A stretch of DNA of 6,735 bases. Origin: Rikenella microfusus. GTDB lineage: Bacteria > Bacteroidota > Bacteroidia > Bacteroidales > SZUA-534. The stretch is taken from NCBI GenBank assembly GCA_020719105.1, contig DYQV01000134.1, positions 1 to 6,735 on the forward strand, written 5' to 3'. The position numbers and the translations under genes were made by a program. The notes under the pieces are model-generated. The model was not told the DNA's origin. It did no database searches and saw nothing but the letters and a program-made list of their open reading frames with translations. This document shows positions 6,697-6,735 of this stretch, piece by piece; within the stretch, counting starts at the first letter, position 1; every line of letters starts with the position of its first letter.

Positions 6697-6714
6697 ATGA
6701 ATAATGCGGGTTAA
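6697..6714. repeat. Third copy of the ATGAATAATNCGGGT motif
   Basis: ATGAATAATGCGGGTTAA matches ATGAATAATCCGGGTAAA at 6667-6684 at 16 of 18 positions, exactly 30 bp downstream in the same orientation. Together with the reversed copy at 6651-6668, three related units lie within 64 bp. This fits a mobile-element end or repeat cluster continuing beyond the window. Confidence 0.6.
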
Positions 6715-6735
6715 TTCAACAATTGCCAGAAAGTT

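Noticed and set aside
6651..6735. CRISPR-like array from the repeated motif
   Set aside because: There are only three degenerate units, one of them inverted, with an overlap between the first two and no uniform spacers.

Overview
The window looks like chromosomal DNA from a member of the Bacteroidota. The reasons are: one very large lipoprotein of the bacterial alpha-2-macroglobulin (A2M) family with the sequence style of Bacteroidota homologues (a Tyr/Asp-rich insert followed by an ERDDPC motif, a Trp cluster, GFIYGERGVWRPGD, DIRDDRVYSYF); no Shine-Dalgarno sequence before the start; AT-rich intergenic DNA; and a truncated tyrosine recombinase with the N-terminal arm and SAM-like layout common in that phylum. 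I cannot name genus or species.

Layout: bases 1-245 carry no credible gene but hold a tight run of four small-loop hairpins (80-179). Bases 246-427 are a 182 bp structured element with imperfect terminal inverted repeats. Bases 428-569 are the AT-rich leader of the main gene. Bases 570-6155 encode the 1861-residue A2M-like lipoprotein, which has an intact CIEQ thioester motif. Bases 6195-6361 are a second, diverged copy of the structured element in the same orientation, so the gene lies between direct copies. Bases 6377-6667 hold the first 96 codons of a tyrosine recombinase that stops inside a 12 bp perfect inverted repeat. A related motif recurs exactly 30 bp further on, close to the window end.

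How the parts relate: the A2M protein is probably an envelope-anchored, thioester-bearing protease trap. In many bacteria its gene sits next to pbpC (penicillin-binding protein 1C), but no pbpC coding sequence is present in the 569 bp before it or the 580 bp after it. Both flanks are made of repeats and recombinase debris. The most unusual signal here is the pair of flanking elements, whose stems differ in sequence but keep base pairing between copies. This suggests a maintained DNA or RNA fold, or a family of small non-autonomous mobile elements. I see no sign of a new multi-gene system in this window.
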